The notes under the pieces: generated by a model
What the model was told of the DNA's origin: nothing
The model's input: the letters and a program-made list of their open reading frames with translations, nothing else
Databases searched by the model: none
NCBI GenBank assembly: GCA_029256865.1
Contig: JARIEH010000232.1
Location: 1-6,330 of the forward strand
Direction: 5' to 3'
Length of the DNA stretch: 6,330 bases
Origin: Psychrobacter sp.
GTDB lineage: Bacteria; Pseudomonadota; Gammaproteobacteria; Pseudomonadales; Moraxellaceae
Position numbers and translations under genes: made by a program
Shown here: one piece after another, positions 5,646 to 6,330 of the stretch
Numbering within the stretch: position 1 is the first letter of the stretch
Layout of the letters: each line of letters starts with the position of its first letter

Positions 5646-6330
5646 ATGTCCTTTCGCTCCTATTTTTCAAGGTTTTTTTCTGCTAGCGGCCAAAAGTCTA
5701 GCTTAGATTGCCACGAGTCTAAAAAAAGTCGCCTTCAATATGGATGGCGGCATAATATTATTCAGTTTTTATTTGCGCTCATGCTGGTTTTATCTGCCAT
5801 CTGGCTTCTGATGATGATTTGGTATCAGTTTGGTGCATTCCATCCTATCACTTGGGCAACGACGCTAGTGACGGTCGGTTTACTCGCACCCTTATTAATA
5901 GTGAGATATCGGCTAAAGCTTACCCATAAAATTGCTGCCAAATTGACTCATAAAAGGCTCGATTCTAACCATATCAGTAAATGGCTATTGGGCAGTTACG
6001 CCGTTGTTTGGTGTCTGGGCGTAGGTTGGTTCTTCTCTATTGAAGCTCAGGAAAATCGTGACTGGCAACCAGAAGTCAGTCAAAGGGTTTCTTATGAGCG
6101 TGATGCGACCAACCCTGATCTGATTACCCTGACCAATGTGCGCAATTTTGATTGGCATACCTCTGAGGACGCAACGGAACGCTGGGATACCCGTACGATT
6201 GATCTCTCTAAATTGTCTGGCATCGATGTGACCAACTCTTACTGGATGGGGCCGCTGATTGGTCATACTCTAGTGAGTTTTCGCTTTGAAGATGATCGTC
6301 CGCTGGCGTTCTCATTTGAGATTCGTAAAG
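5646..6330 (+). CDS. Three-pass membrane protein with DUF4105 (Lnb N-terminal-like) domain, C-terminus cut by window edge
   Basis: The 228 visible codons encode an inner-membrane protein with three hydrophobic segments (about 38-60, 66-87 and 113-131) and then, on the predicted periplasmic side, the start of a DUF4105 domain (PF13387). Recognisable family text is RDWQPEV (138-144), LTNVRNFDWHT (162-172), RWDTRTIDLSKL (179-190), and SYWMGPLIGHTLVSF (198-212), followed by LAFSFEIRK at the edge. To my knowledge this family includes Lnb, the lipoprotein N-acyltransferase described in Bacteroides, and is thought to have a permuted papain-like fold; H207 in the GHT motif would be the catalytic histidine, with the cysteine still to come beyond 6330. 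The function of the proteobacterial multi-pass members is not known to me. ATG 5646 is the first start in frame, but no ribosome site precedes it; the next in-frame ATG (residue 46) lies inside the first helix, so the upstream start is preferred. Confidence 0.8.
   Translation, partial: MSFRSYFSRFFSASGQKSSLDCHESKKSRLQYGWRHNIIQFLFALMLVLSAIWLLMMIWYQFGAFHPITWATTLVTVGLLAPLLIVRYRLKLTHKIAAKLTHKRLDSNHISKWLLGSYAVVWCLGVGWFFSIEAQENRDWQPEVSQRVSYERDATNPDLITLTNVRNFDWHTSEDATERWDTRTIDLSKLSGIDVTNSYWMGPLIGHTLVSFRFEDDRPLAFSFEIRK

Noticed and set aside
5985..6266. Minus-strand open frame opposite the DUF4105 gene
   Set aside because: The plus-strand frame carries clear DUF4105 motifs over the same bases, so this is a shadow.

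Overview
The window reads as chromosomal DNA of a gamma-proteobacterium of the Moraxellaceae. A Psychrobacter-like organism is my best guess. This rests on moderate AT-richness, on the look of the Lnt, CorC and cytochrome c peroxidase proteins, and on the gene order; no database comparison was possible. No RNA genes, insertion sequences, CRISPR arrays or phage genes were found.

Layout, left to right. Bases 1-454 (minus strand) hold the first 151 codons of a POT/PTR2-family proton-coupled peptide transporter that runs off the left edge. A 353-base gap follows, with a clear rho-independent terminator (722-759). Next come two minus-strand genes that look co-transcribed: a small membrane-anchored protein of unknown function (2116-2541) and a membrane-anchored di-heme cytochrome c peroxidase (808-1977). 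A near-consensus promoter (2575-2604) lies before the small gene. Upstream on the same strand are lnt, apolipoprotein N-acyltransferase (2669-4243), and corC/ybeX, a CBS-domain protein (4517-5416). A strong terminator (4465-4490) separates these two. Divergent from corC is the start of a plus-strand gene (5646 to the right edge) for a three-pass membrane protein with the beginning of a DUF4105 (Lnb N-terminal-like) domain.

Functional picture. Lnt N-acylates lipoproteins at the periplasmic face of the inner membrane, and CorC is a cytosolic CBS-pair protein linked to Mg2+/Co2+ handling. The peroxidase removes H2O2 in the periplasm using electrons from small c-type cytochromes or cupredoxins. 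The transporter imports small peptides. These are mostly housekeeping functions with no obvious single pathway.

Two points deserve attention. First, the peroxidase and its upstream neighbour begin with the same roughly 40-residue membrane-anchor module, 29 of 39 residues identical, followed by unrelated acidic linkers; the small protein is anchor plus acidic tail with no catalytic domain. Second, a DUF4105 protein, from a family that to my knowledge includes the Bacteroides lipoprotein N-acyltransferase Lnb, sits one gene away from a complete canonical lnt.
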